A stretch of DNA of 62,134 bases from Oscillatoria salina IIICB1. GTDB taxonomy: Bacteria; Cyanobacteriota; Cyanobacteriia; Cyanobacteriales; SIO1D9. A model generated the notes under the pieces. It did no database searches. It was not told the origin of the DNA and was given only the letters and a program-made list of their open reading frames with translations. The position numbers and the translations under genes were made by a program. Positions 8,578 through 16,800 of this stretch are shown here, piece by piece. The stretch's first letter is position 1, and every line of letters begins with the position of its first letter. The stretch covers positions 1-62,134 of the forward strand of contig NZ_JAAHBQ010000028.1 of assembly GCF_020144665.1 (NCBI RefSeq), in the 5' to 3' direction.

Positions 8578-9423
8578 TTAGCCAAACCGCCCTTGCACAT
8601 AATCACGGGTACTTTCATGAATAGCAGAAGTAAAAATCTCGACAGTCTTACCACATTCAACCATATGTCCGACGCGACTTTCATCAGTATTGAAGAAAGC
8701 CGTATAATCCGAGACACGAGAAGCCTGCTGCATATTATGAGTTACAATCGCAATTGTCAGACGCGATCGCAAACTTTGGATCAATTCCTCAACTCTCCGA
8801 GTCGAAATTGGATCTAACGCCGAACAAGGTTCATCCATTAATAATACCTTCGGTTCCACCGCCAAAGCACGAGCGATACAAAGACGTTGTTGCTGTCCCC
8901 CAGAAAGCGTTAAAGCCGACTTATTTAAACCATCTTTAACCTCATCCCAAAGTGCCGCATTTCGCAAAGCAGTTTCGACAATTTCGTCTAATTCCACTCT
9001 TTTTTGCGGACTAAAAATCTTCACGCCATAAGCAACATTATCGTAAATACTACTCGGAAAAGGATTTGGTTTCTGAAACACCATACCTATTTTCCGACGC
9101 AAGCGATTAATATTAACTCGTTTGTTATATATATCCTGTCCAAAAAATTCTACTTTTCCAGTTACTTTTACCTTACCTTCTAATTCGCCAATCCGGTTAA
9201 GTGCTTTGAGAAAAGTAGATTTACCGCAACCTGAAGGTCCAATTATTGCTGTAATCTGTTGTTGGGGGATATCCATTGATATCTCTTGCAACACTTTTTT
9301 GTTTCCGTAGTAAAAGTTTAAGTCTTTCACTCGCAAAGCTGGTGTTTCTGCTAAATTTATTTCCGGTTTAACTTTTCGTTCAAATTGCATTTTAAATATT
9401 TCAATAACAGTTTCTTTATTCAT
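8578..9423 (-). CDS. pstB: Phosphate ABC transporter ATP-binding protein (copy 1)
   Basis: 281 aa ABC ATPase. Walker A is GPSGCGKST (residues 62-70), the ABC signature is [14 protein letters not shown], Walker B is VLLMDEPCSALD, and the PstB-typical [18 protein letters not shown] is present. It powers high-affinity phosphate uptake by the PstSCAB complex at the cytoplasmic membrane. The N-terminus is about 25 residues longer than usual; Met12 is an alternative start. It is last in the order pstS-pstC-pstA-pstB and is separated from pstA by a 276-base spacer filled with heptamer repeats, which is unusual for such an operon. Confidence 0.96.
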   Translation of the reverse strand: MNKETVIEIFKMQFERKVKPEINLAETPALRVKDLNFYYGNKKVLQEISMDIPQQQITAIIGPSGCGKSTFLKALNRIGELEGKVKVTGKVEFFGQDIYNKRVNINRLRRKIGMVFQKPNPFPSSIYDNVAYGVKIFSPQKRVELDEIVETALRNAALWDEVKDGLNKSALTLSGGQQQRLCIARALAVEPKVLLMDEPCSALDPISTRRVEELIQSLRSRLTIAIVTHNMQQASRVSDYTAFFNTDESRVGHMVECGKTVEIFTSAIHESTRDYVQGRFG

Positions 9424-9443
9424 CTATTAGCAATTTCTTTAAC

Positions 9444-9695
9444 CTACTAACTGCTACCTGCTAACTGATAACTGGTAACTGCTAACTGATAACTGATAAC
9501 TGATAACTGGTAACTGGTAACTGCTAACTGCTACCTGCTACCTGATAACTGCTACCTGCTAACTGCTACCTGATAACTGCTACCTGATAACTGGTAACTG
9601 CTACCTGCTAACTGCTACCTGCTAACTGCTAACTGCTACCTGATAACTGCTAACTGGTAACTGGTAACTGGTAACTGATAACTGCTACCTGATAA
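9444..9695. repeat. Tandem heptamer array, 35 perfect-length units, between pstA and pstB
   Basis: From 9451 to 9695 the sequence is 35 head-to-tail 7-base units with no register slip; a further diverged unit (CTACTAA) precedes at 9444. Only positions 4 and 7 vary. Four unit types occur on the plus strand: CTGCTAC (10), CTGATAA (10), CTGCTAA (8) and CTGGTAA (7). C at position 7 is found only with C at position 4. Read on the pst-sense strand they become CAGTTAT-, CAGTTAC-, CAGTTAG- and CAGGTAG-type heptamers. The array ends four bases from the pstA stop. Heptameric short tandemly repeated repetitive (STRR) sequences are known from cyanobacteria; this array resembles them. Confidence 0.97.
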
Positions 9696-9699
9696 CCGT

Positions 9700-10662
9700 T
9701 TATCTTTGCCAAGGTTTACTGGTAACTAAACGAGACAAAATACTGGTAATTAAGACCAAGGTAATCAAAACCAAGCCAGCAGTCCAAGCCATTGCATTTT
9801 GGTCTTTAAAAGGCGAAGTAGAGTAATTGTAAATCAAAACCGACAAAGAAGGAGTAGGAGTCAAAAGTGTTTCGGGAATTCCTTGAATTACTGTAATTTT
9901 ATCCATTCCTTCCGGTAAATTAAATAACATTTTTAATTGTTCAACCAGAGGTGGCCAAAAGTTACTAGAAAGTGCAGTAAAAAGTAAGGGTGCAGTTTCT
10001 CCAGCCGCACGCGCGATCGCTAGTAAAACCCCTGTAGTAATCGCCGGAAGTGCAGCAGGAATAATAACACGAAAAACCGTTTGAAAACGCCCACCTCCCA
10101 AAGCAGCAGAAGCGAGACGATACTGAGTAGGAATTAGCTTCAAAGATTGTTCGGTAGTCAGAGCAATAATTGGTAACATAATGATACCTAAAGCAAAGCC
10201 TCCAGCTAAAGCAGAAAAGCCAAAAGCGAGGACAACAACACCGTAAGCAAAAACACCAACTATAATCGAAGGAACGCTGCTTAAAATAACGATAATAAAA
10301 CGAACAATTTCTGCGATCGCGTCTCCTGGTTGGGAAATTTCTGCTAAGAATACTCCAGTCATTATCCCCAAGGGAACGCTAATTAAACAAGCAATTCCTA
10401 CCATTGTCAGTGTCCCAATAATCGCATTCGCAAAGCCATTTGGTTCGTCTTCTACTCCTGCGGGTGCAGGAAGAGAAGTTAAAGCTTCCCAACTTAATTG
10501 AGGTAGTCCCTGATGAACAATCTCGAATAAAATTGCTAATAAAGGTAACAAGGAAATCGCCGTAAAAATTAAAGCAATTGCTGTCATTCCCCAAGTAAAT
10601 AAATTTCTAGTCAAAGATAAAGGTTGAGTTAGTTCATTTTCTAAAAATTTATCCGTTGTCAT
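9700..10662 (-). CDS. pstA: Phosphate ABC transporter permease PstA (copy 1)
   Basis: 320 aa inner-membrane permease with about six transmembrane helices. The cytoplasmic EAA-like coupling motif is seen in LASAALGGGRFQTVFRVIIPAALP, followed by GVLLAIARAAGETAPLLFTAL, a signature of PstA. It forms the channel with PstC. Its start overlaps the end of pstC by four bases (ATGA type), indicating translational coupling. Downstream, the heptamer array starts four bases past the stop. Confidence 0.96.
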   Translation of the reverse strand: MTTDKFLENELTQPLSLTRNLFTWGMTAIALIFTAISLLPLLAILFEIVHQGLPQLSWEALTSLPAPAGVEDEPNGFANAIIGTLTMVGIACLISVPLGIMTGVFLAEISQPGDAIAEIVRFIIVILSSVPSIIVGVFAYGVVVLAFGFSALAGGFALGIIMLPIIALTTEQSLKLIPTQYRLASAALGGGRFQTVFRVIIPAALPAITTGVLLAIARAAGETAPLLFTALSSNFWPPLVEQLKMLFNLPEGMDKITVIQGIPETLLTPTPSLSVLIYNYSTSPFKDQNAMAWTAGLVLITLVLITSILSRLVTSKPWQR

Positions 10663-11651
10663 CTTTGTTTTTTCAGTCCAATTAGTTGCACCATCAAAAC
10701 CGCGATCGCGTTCACAATTAAGGTAATCGCAAATAAAATTAAAGCGAGATACATTAAAGCACCAATGTGCAATTTGTCAAGGGCTTCGGGAAATTGATTT
10801 GCTAAAACAGCCGGAATTGTATAACCCGGAGCTAACAGCGAAGGACTAATATTAATCGAGTTACCAATCACCATTGTCACCGCCATTGTTTCGCCTAAAG
10901 CACGTCCCAAAGCGAGGATAACTGCACCTAAAATACCTGCACCAGCCGTGGGTAACAAAATGCGACAAATTGTTTCCCAACGAGTTGCACCAAGAGACAT
11001 TGAAGCACTGCGTAATTCAGTGGGAACTGCTAATAAAACTTCGCGACTAATTGCCGCAATTGTTGGTAAAATCATAATTGATAATAGTACCCCAGCCGCA
11101 AACATTCCAATGCCAAAAGGTTCGGTGCTAAACAAAAAAAGCCAGTTAAAATTATCGTAAAGCCATTGTTGAAAAGGAGTAATAAAAGGAACTAAAACAA
11201 AAATTCCCCACAAACCCACAATTACACTAGGAATAGCCGCAATTAATTCCACCAAAAAACCCAACGGCGATCGCACCCAGATCGGTAAAAAATTCTCGCT
11301 GGTAACAATTGCTACAGACAAACCCAAAGGAATGGCGATCGCCAGCGCTAATGCTGAAGTCACCAAAGTACCATAAATAAAAGGTAAAGCACCAAACTCC
11401 TCAGCGCTAATATTCCACTGGGTATTCCAGAGAAAGTCTAAACCAAAATCGGCGATCGCCGGACGAGCATCTTTAAAGACAATCCAACTCATCCACAGCA
11501 GCACCCCAGCGCTAGCAACTAAAGCAAAAATCCAGACTAAACTAATAAATAACTTATCTTGCCAAATTTTTTCTCCTTTTGTATCACTCAAATTTAAATC
11601 ATTTTCTGCATAAAAACTGCTCAATTTATCAGTTTGCTCGGAAAAATTCAT
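10659..11651 (-). CDS. pstC: Phosphate ABC transporter permease PstC (copy 1)
   Basis: 330 aa permease. Six transmembrane helices, the coupling motif LRSASMSLGATRWETICRILLP, and LGRALGETMAVTMVIGN typical of PstC are visible. The N-terminal 35 residues are polar. It lies about 80 bases downstream of pstS and overlaps pstA by four bases. It pairs with PstA to form the membrane pore of the phosphate importer. Confidence 0.96.
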   Translation of the reverse strand: MNFSEQTDKLSSFYAENDLNLSDTKGEKIWQDKLFISLVWIFALVASAGVLLWMSWIVFKDARPAIADFGLDFLWNTQWNISAEEFGALPFIYGTLVTSALALAIAIPLGLSVAIVTSENFLPIWVRSPLGFLVELIAAIPSVIVGLWGIFVLVPFITPFQQWLYDNFNWLFLFSTEPFGIGMFAAGVLLSIMILPTIAAISREVLLAVPTELRSASMSLGATRWETICRILLPTAGAGILGAVILALGRALGETMAVTMVIGNSINISPSLLAPGYTIPAVLANQFPEALDKLHIGALMYLALILFAITLIVNAIAVLMVQLIGLKKQR

Positions 11652-11732
11652 CTTATTTACTCAGAAAATTCGCAATTGAGGACATCTCCTAGAGGGAAAT
11701 GTCCCCAACACTACAACAAACAATTTTAGTTT

Positions 11733-12803
11733 CTAGGGACGAGCAGAAACTTCTTGTTTCATGGTATTAATTGCCCGTTGAGCAACAGATTGAGGAATGC
11801 GAGTATAGTGAAGCTGACCGTTAATATTTTGACCGTCAGTTAAAATCCACTCAACCATTTCTTCAATTGCTCGCTCTTTCGCCACATTTTCATACTCTTC
11901 TTTCAGCAACAGCCAAGTTACACCCACAATCGGATAACCATCTTCAGGATCGTCAGAATTAGCTGTAGTAAAATCTGGATTAAAGCGGATATTTTCTAAA
12001 GCTTTATCGGCATTTGCATCCGTAGGTTTAAGATACTGACCAGCTTTATTTTCCACTGCTGCCATATTCAAGTTATTTTCAAAAGCATAGTCTGCTTGAA
12101 CATAGCCAATAGCACCTTCATTTTGCTGAACAACCGCCGCAACTCCAGCATTTTTAGCACCACCTAAAGTCGTCCCGGGCCAACTAGGAGCTTTGTCAGC
12201 AGCAATACTAGAACCAATCGCATTTAAATGGCTAGTAAAAATATAAGTTGTACCGCTACCATCCGAGCGTACGGCAACTCTAATTGGCTTATTTGGTAAG
12301 TTAACACCAGGGTTATCAGCACTAATTCTGGAGTCATTCCAACGAGTAATTTTACCTTCAAAAATAGCAGGTAAAGTTTCGCGAGACAGCTTGAGATTGC
12401 TAACACCTGGTAAATTATAAACTACCGCTACAGCACCACCAGCCGTCGGAACCATCACCATTCCTTTCTTCATCTGGCTTTTCTCACCTTGCTCCGGTGG
12501 TGCATCGCTACCAGCAAAATCAACCGTATCAGCGATAAACTGCTTAATTCCGCCACCGCTACCGATAGCTTCGTAATTGACCCGAAGACCTTTTTTCTGG
12601 CGAATTTCGTTAAAATAGCGATCGTAAAGTGGCTTAGGAAATGATGCTCCTGCGCCATTAAGAGTAATATTTGCTTGGGCGGTAAAAAATTCTTCTTCTG
12701 AAACTACTTCTGAATAGTTTACCGCTCCAGAAGTTAAAGAAACAGTTACAGCCGCTACTGAAACGGCAACAGCGCGGCGCAAAGTAGTCGTCAGGAAAAT
12801 CAT
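11733..12803 (-). CDS. pstS: Periplasmic phosphate-binding protein PstS
   Basis: 356 aa with a cleavable-type hydrophobic N-terminus (residues about 9-28). The mature part opens ITLNGAGASFPKPLYDRYF, the PstS signature, and contains SDGSGTTYIFTSHL, which supplies phosphate-contacting residues, and GAIGYVQADYA. It delivers phosphate to PstCA. First gene of the pst unit. A Pho-box-like site about 100 bases upstream suggests induction by phosphate starvation through the SphS-SphR type two-component system. The second pst cluster at 23.8-26.5 kb has no pstS of its own, so this protein may serve both. Confidence 0.96.
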   Translation of the reverse strand: MIFLTTTLRRAVAVSVAAVTVSLTSGAVNYSEVVSEEEFFTAQANITLNGAGASFPKPLYDRYFNEIRQKKGLRVNYEAIGSGGGIKQFIADTVDFAGSDAPPEQGEKSQMKKGMVMVPTAGGAVAVVYNLPGVSNLKLSRETLPAIFEGKITRWNDSRISADNPGVNLPNKPIRVAVRSDGSGTTYIFTSHLNAIGSSIAADKAPSWPGTTLGGAKNAGVAAVVQQNEGAIGYVQADYAFENNLNMAAVENKAGQYLKPTDANADKALENIRFNPDFTTANSDDPEDGYPIVGVTWLLLKEEYENVAKERAIEEMVEWILTDGQNINGQLHYTRIPQSVAQRAINTMKQEVSARP

Positions 12804-12897
12804 ATTTTTTCTCGATAATTAGGATCGAGTGATAGAGAATTCCGACTTTAAGACTATCGAAATGTTTTTAAGGAAAAGTAAGCGAACAAATAAGCTT

Positions 12898-12927
12898 TTA
12901 TTAAATTAAAGTTAATCGAAGTTTAAG
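12898..12927 (-). promoter_or_regulatory. Pho-box-like triple repeat upstream of pstS
   Basis: On the minus strand the sequence reads CTTAAACT, three bases, ATTAACTT, three bases, TTTAATAA. Three 8-base repeats related to (C/T)TTAACCT at 11-base spacing is the arrangement described for cyanobacterial Pho boxes bound by SphR/PhoB-type regulators. It lies 95-124 bases upstream of the pstS start, a sensible distance. The third repeat is weak. Confidence 0.6.
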
Positions 12928-13089
12928 AAATGATTTGTCTTTTATATTTGCCTTTGTTAACTGAACTTTTTCCAACAATTATCTTAAAATTAAATTTATC
13001 TTTATTATTATTACTACTGCTGTAAATTTGCTACTTGTTTTTCTTCGCCAATTACAGTTTCATAAAGTTATATCGCCCTCAGTGCCACC

Positions 13090-14343
13090 ATGAACCCGCC
13101 ATTCTTCCTCAAAAATTTACCCAAGCCAGTGCGAATCTTATTTCGCCCGATGCTGTTTATCTCCTTGGGATTACACATCGCCCTACTAATGCTTCCCATT
13201 CCTTCTGACTCAAAAAAAGCGAAAATAGAACCTCTTGAAGCCGAAAAAGAATCAGAAGTAAAGATTACCAAGTTACCACCAAAAACCTCTCCCTCACCAA
13301 CTCCTAAAGCTTCTCCCCAAGCCTCTATTTCACCAACTCCCAAACCATCGCCAACTGTCTCTCAAGCCAAACCGACTCCCCGACAATTAGCAAACCAACT
13401 CATAACTCGACCAAAACCAACCCCGACACCCACACCAACTCCAGAAACCAAGCCAACTCCAACCCCAACCCCAACTCCAGAAACCAAAACAACCCCAACC
13501 CCAACACCAACCCCAGAAACCAAAACCACACCAACGCCAACTCCGACACCCACACCAACCCCAGAAACTAAGTCAACTCCAACACCAACGCCAACTCCAA
13601 CACCGACACCCACGCAAACAACTTCCTCGACTCCATCCCAAAGTCTCGAAGATTTCATTAGAGAATTTCCTACTTATAAACAAGCCCAGCCAGGTTCAGG
13701 AGAAATTTTGCGCCCTGAATTTGATGAATCTGCTTATATTTACAATACAACTGATAAATTAGAGCAAGTAGCCGACACTTTCGAGTCAAACCTTTTACCA
13801 GAAAAAGAATATAACGCCCAACTAACTACAGACGAAAATAATTTTAAAGTTCTTACAGTATCTAAAGGCAAAATAACTCAATATCTACACCTAATTTCTC
13901 AAGGGGAAAAAGTGGCTTTCTTGCTTTTGGATAAAACCTATAACTTAGACGCGCTCAAAACTGCTAAAACGGGAGAAGTTGACTTTAATAAAACAGCATT
14001 TATCATGATTGTTTCAGAATTAGAAAAGCAGTATGAAGAAGGAACAACTCCCGTTGACCGCAGTCTTCTCAATGAAGGTAGTAAATTTCAAAATTCTGAC
14101 AAATTCGATTTCCGAGTAATGACCGGAGCGCCTTTTCTCAATCCTCCTACAAAACAAGAACTTATTGATTCTTTGGGTCGTTTGTTACAGCAGGGAGAAG
14201 TTAACTTTAACTTTGAAGAAGTAGGTACTTACGGAGGCGGTTCTTTGTATAAAGTATCGCGGGAAACCTTTGAGATTTATGTTATTTTTGCACCTGCTGG
14301 AGATAGAACGGCGATAATTATTGCTGATGAATACCCTCGCTAG
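13090..14343 (+). CDS. TonB-like protein: N-terminal anchor, Pro/Thr-rich spacer, unrecognised C-terminal domain
   Basis: 417 aa. A short cytoplasmic N-terminus leads to one transmembrane helix (about residues 20-37) with Ser25 and His29 in the spacing S-x3-H, as in the TonB helix that contacts ExbB/ExbD. Residues 64-183 form a rigid Pro/Thr-rich spacer with many TPTP units broken by PETK. Residues 185-417 are a folded-looking domain that does not resemble the TonB C-terminus I know. The gene converges on two exbD genes and an exbB; its stop overlaps the exbD stop in CTAG. Function as an energy transducer or envelope-spanning link is inference. Its periplasmic partner is unknown. Confidence 0.65.
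   Translation: MNPPFFLKNLPKPVRILFRPMLFISLGLHIALLMLPIPSDSKKAKIEPLEAEKESEVKITKLPPKTSPSPTPKASPQASISPTPKPSPTVSQAKPTPRQLANQLITRPKPTPTPTPTPETKPTPTPTPTPETKTTPTPTPTPETKTTPTPTPTPTPTPETKSTPTPTPTPTPTPTQTTSSTPSQSLEDFIREFPTYKQAQPGSGEILRPEFDESAYIYNTTDKLEQVADTFESNLLPEKEYNAQLTTDENNFKVLTVSKGKITQYLHLISQGEKVAFLLLDKTYNLDALKTAKTGEVDFNKTAFIMIVSELEKQYEEGTTPVDRSLLNEGSKFQNSDKFDFRVMTGAPFLNPPTKQELIDSLGRLLQQGEVNFNFEEVGTYGGGSLYKVSRETFEIYVIFAPAGDRTAIIIADEYPR
13409..13618. repeat. Coding microsatellite encoding Thr-Pro repeats
   Basis: A stretch of degenerate CCAACN and CCGACA hexamers encodes the TPTP runs of the TonB-like protein, interrupted four times by PETK-type codons. On the other strand the same repeat gives a long Gly-Val open frame that is not a gene. 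Length variation through slippage is likely. Confidence 0.9.
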
Positions 14344-14759
14344 CTCTCACTTTCTATAGCTAGGGAAACGTTTTCGCCGCCGATATCTTTCATTTCTACT
14401 AATAACTGGATGACTTGTTCGTAAGGGACTTGATTGTCAGCTTTGAGTAAAACTGCACCTCGATTATTTTCGTTTAAATAAGCTTGTATTTGAGTAAATA
14501 ACTGTTCTTTTGTTAAAGGTTGTTCGTTTTGAAAAATGCCTGATGCTGTTAATTCTACTAAATAAGGTTCGGGTAAGTCTTCTAGTGGTTCGTCGCTAGC
14601 TTCTGTGTTAGTTGGTAGCTGCACGTCTACGGCTAATTCGTTAAGTAAGGTGGTGGAAATTAAGACAAAAAATGCCAATACTGCCATCATTACGTTTAAC
14701 ATGGGGATGAGGTCGATGGTGGGTATTTTTGAGTTTTCTTGTCTGGTTTTAAAGCGCAT
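14340..14759 (-). CDS. ExbD/TolR-family protein with Asn at the conserved Asp position
   Basis: 139 aa with the ExbD layout: a short cytoplasmic N-terminus, one transmembrane helix (about residues 20-40) and a periplasmic domain ending in VLLKADNQVPYEQVIQLLVEMKDIGGENVSLAIE. In ExbD the helix begins P-x-x-D-V-M-L, and this Asp is the proton-carrying residue (Asp25 in E. coli). Here the motif reads PMLNVMMAVLAFF: residue 22 is Asn (AAC; 14694-14696). The paralogue at 15223 keeps Asp. This copy may therefore be unable to conduct protons by itself. Its stop overlaps that of the convergent TonB-like gene. Confidence 0.88.
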   Translation of the reverse strand: MRFKTRQENSKIPTIDLIPMLNVMMAVLAFFVLISTTLLNELAVDVQLPTNTEASDEPLEDLPEPYLVELTASGIFQNEQPLTKEQLFTQIQAYLNENNRGAVLLKADNQVPYEQVIQLLVEMKDIGGENVSLAIESES

Positions 14760-15222
14760 AGTTTGTCTTTAGTTAGTTTTGCTTTTGAGGCGGAGCCTCT
14801 AGAGGGTGTTACTACGCGGAGCATGGTAACAAGAATTTACCTCGTTTCTCGGCTCTACTTTTTCTGAGAGGCGGAGCCTCTAGAGGGTGTTACTACGCGG
14901 AGCATGGTAACAAGAATTTACCTCGTTTCTAGGCAGAGCCTAGAAATGCTAAATTAGAGGCGGAGCCTCCTGTGAATATTCGAGGCGGAGCCTCTAGAGG
15001 GTGTTACTACGCGGAGCATGGTAACAAGAAAAATTGTAACAAGAGGCAGAGCCTCTAGATGGTGTTACCACGCGGAGCATGGTAACAAGAATGGCGCATT
15101 TGTCTCGTTTCTTGGCTCTGCCGAGAAATGCTGATTTTGAGGCTCTGCCTCTTGTATTCGAGGCGGAGCCTCGCTAAGATGTTACCACGCGGAGCATGGT
15201 AACAAGAATGAGGAGATTTAAT
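14760..15222. repeat. Cluster of palindromic repeat elements between the two exbD genes
   Basis: The whole 463-base gap is built from a two-palindrome element: GAGGCGGAGCCTC, about ten bases, then GTTAC(T/C)ACGCGGAGCATGGTAAC followed by AAGAA. Full copies start at 14787, 14868, 14982, 15043 and 15160. The first palindrome also occurs alone at 14957 and, inverted, at 15139. Related palindromes are found after the FHA-PBP gene at 31501-31603. No ORF is supported. This looks like a non-autonomous REP/MITE-type cluster. Confidence 0.9.
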
Positions 15223-15645
15223 TTAACTTCTTTGAATGGAAAGAGAAACGGAATCTCCGCCTATTTCTCCCATTTTTCTGAGTAACTTTTCTACTTGTTG
15301 GTATTCTAACTCGCGGTCGGCTTTGAGAACGATCGCGCCGTTAGGGTTTTCAGCGAGATATGCTTGCATTGCTTCAGCTAATTCGGCTTCGTCGATTATC
15401 CGATTTTCAAGTAAAATATCGCCTTCTAAGCTTAAGCCGACTACTAATTTTTTTTGAATTTCTTGTTCGCTAACTCCTCCTTCTCCAGCTTCTGTTCCCG
15501 GTACAATAATATTACCAATTCGTTGACCTGTTAAGCCCATTGAGGTAATAATAAAAAATGTCAAAACTGACATTAATACGTCTAACATGGGAACGAGGTT
15601 AACTTCTGGTAATGAGGAACCTGGTTGTTGATTTTTAAAGCGCAT
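15223..15645 (-). CDS. exbD: ExbD/TolR-family protein (canonical Asp present)
   Basis: About 140 aa. One transmembrane helix begins PMLDVLMSVLTFF, with the conserved proton-carrying Asp (residue 22 when counted from ATG 15645). The periplasmic part ends in GAIVLKADRELEYQQVEKLLRKMGEIGGDSVSLSIQ, strongly resembling the paralogue at 14340. The frame continues upstream to ATG 15660 and TTG 15663; ATG 15645 gives the MRFK start shared with the paralogue and is preferred, although ATG 15660 is possible. It should associate with the ExbB-like protein encoded upstream to form a proton-driven stator. Confidence 0.9.
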   Translation of the reverse strand: MRFKNQQPGSSLPEVNLVPMLDVLMSVLTFFIITSMGLTGQRIGNIIVPGTEAGEGGVSEQEIQKKLVVGLSLEGDILLENRIIDEAELAEAMQAYLAENPNGAIVLKADRELEYQQVEKLLRKMGEIGGDSVSLSIQRS

Positions 15646-15673
15646 ATTTAATGATTTCATCAAGTAAGAAGGT

Positions 15674-15861
15674 TCTTGAGATTCTGACGCTCCTAACGTC
15701 GCTATCGCTGCGCGTCACGCTTCGCTCAGAATGACAGGATAGAAATTTGCTTATTAATCAAGGTTCTTCGCTTCATTTGATTTCGCTTAGAATGACAGTC
15801 TTGAGATTCTGACGCTCCTAACGTCGCTATCGCTGCGCGTCACGCTTCGCTCAGAATGACA
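15674..15861. repeat. Two identical 63-base direct repeats between exbD and exbB
   Basis: The segments 15674-15736 and 15799-15861 are identical. Each begins TCTTGAGATTCTGACGCTCC and ends CGCTTCGCTCAGAATGACA; the ATTCTGA and TCAGAAT ends are inverted, so each copy can fold. A partial copy of the right half (CGCTTAGAATGACAG) lies just before the second repeat. The spacer is non-coding. Likely a dispersed small palindromic element duplicated in tandem. Confidence 0.92.
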
Positions 15862-15893
15862 AATAAAACAAATTAAGAATAAAAATTAACTTG

Positions 15894-16688
15894 TTAATAT
15901 TCTTCGAGGGAAACGGAATCATTGGGGTAGGAATTGGCGGGAGGTAAAGAAGCTGGATTTTCTTGGGCTTGTGCTTTTTCTTCGAGATAAGGTTCGTACC
16001 AAATTTGACGATAAATTAATTCTAATTCGCTACCAACTTCGGAAAAGTAATCCATTTGACGGGCTTGTAAAGTAACTAAAATTCGGAAAATTATTAAAGC
16101 AACAATTGCGACAACCATTCCGGCGGCGGTAGTTAGTAATGCTTCGCCAATACCTGCGGCAACTTGGGCATTTTCCTCGACGGAACCGCCTCCGCCAATG
16201 TTAAGGTTGTTAAACGTATTAATCAATCCTGTCACGGTTCCGAGTAAACCTAAGAGAGGCGCGATCGCAATTACGGTTTCTAGGAATTTGTCTCCTCGGC
16301 GCATTTTGATGAATTCTTTGTCTCCGGCGGCTTCCATCGCTAAACGAAAGGTTTCTGGTGTGGGGCGTTTCAGCTTGAGTGGGGCGTAGAGGAAGCGTCC
16401 AATGGGCAAAAAACGGGCATATTCGGCGATTTCTGCGGCTTTTCGCAAGTCAAAACCCGCCGCTTCGAGCACGTCGCGCACGATGCGATCTTCTTGGGTG
16501 AGCAGTCGAAACCAAAACCAAGCTCGCTCTAAGCCACTGGCGATCGTTAGCACTGATAATGCTAAGATGGGCCACATCACGGGTCCGCCTTTGAGAAATT
16601 CGTCGAATAAGATTCGTGGTGCTTCTTCTATTGTTGCTGGAGACTGTAAGAATAAGTACATTGACTGTAGAGCAAGTAAATTAATCAT
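15894..16688 (-). CDS. exbB: ExbB/TolQ/MotA-family proton channel protein
   Basis: 264 aa. After an N-terminal helix (about residues 34-56) comes a cytoplasmic domain and then the family core: LETVIAIAPLLGLLGTVTGLINTF and the last helix with GIGEALLTTAAGMVVAIVALIIF, where the Thr pair and GxxxG pattern match ExbB/TolQ. It forms the pentameric shell around ExbD that uses the proton gradient to do work across the envelope. It is the first gene of the unit exbB-exbD-exbD on the minus strand, with repeat-filled gaps of 230-460 bases between members. The C-terminal tail is Pro/Glu-rich. Confidence 0.93.
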   Translation of the reverse strand: MINLLALQSMYLFLQSPATIEEAPRILFDEFLKGGPVMWPILALSVLTIASGLERAWFWFRLLTQEDRIVRDVLEAAGFDLRKAAEIAEYARFLPIGRFLYAPLKLKRPTPETFRLAMEAAGDKEFIKMRRGDKFLETVIAIAPLLGLLGTVTGLINTFNNLNIGGGGSVEENAQVAAGIGEALLTTAAGMVVAIVALIIFRILVTLQARQMDYFSEVGSELELIYRQIWYEPYLEEKAQAQENPASLPPANSYPNDSVSLEEY

Positions 16689-16800
16689 TTCATTCGACTA
16701 GCATATCCGATCTGTTTCTGCTCGTGGATTAAGGAAAAGTTAACAATTTGGCTGGGAAAATGGAGGTTAAACTGTTTTTTACTTCGGTTTGGGAATTAAG

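Noticed and set aside
9444-9695. CRISPR array
   Set aside because: Units are 7 bases without spacers, no repeat-spacer alternation and no cas genes in the window.
13362-13658. Open frame of Gly-Val repeats on the minus strand
   Set aside because: It is the complement of the Thr-Pro repeat of the TonB-like gene; periodic codons keep all frames open.
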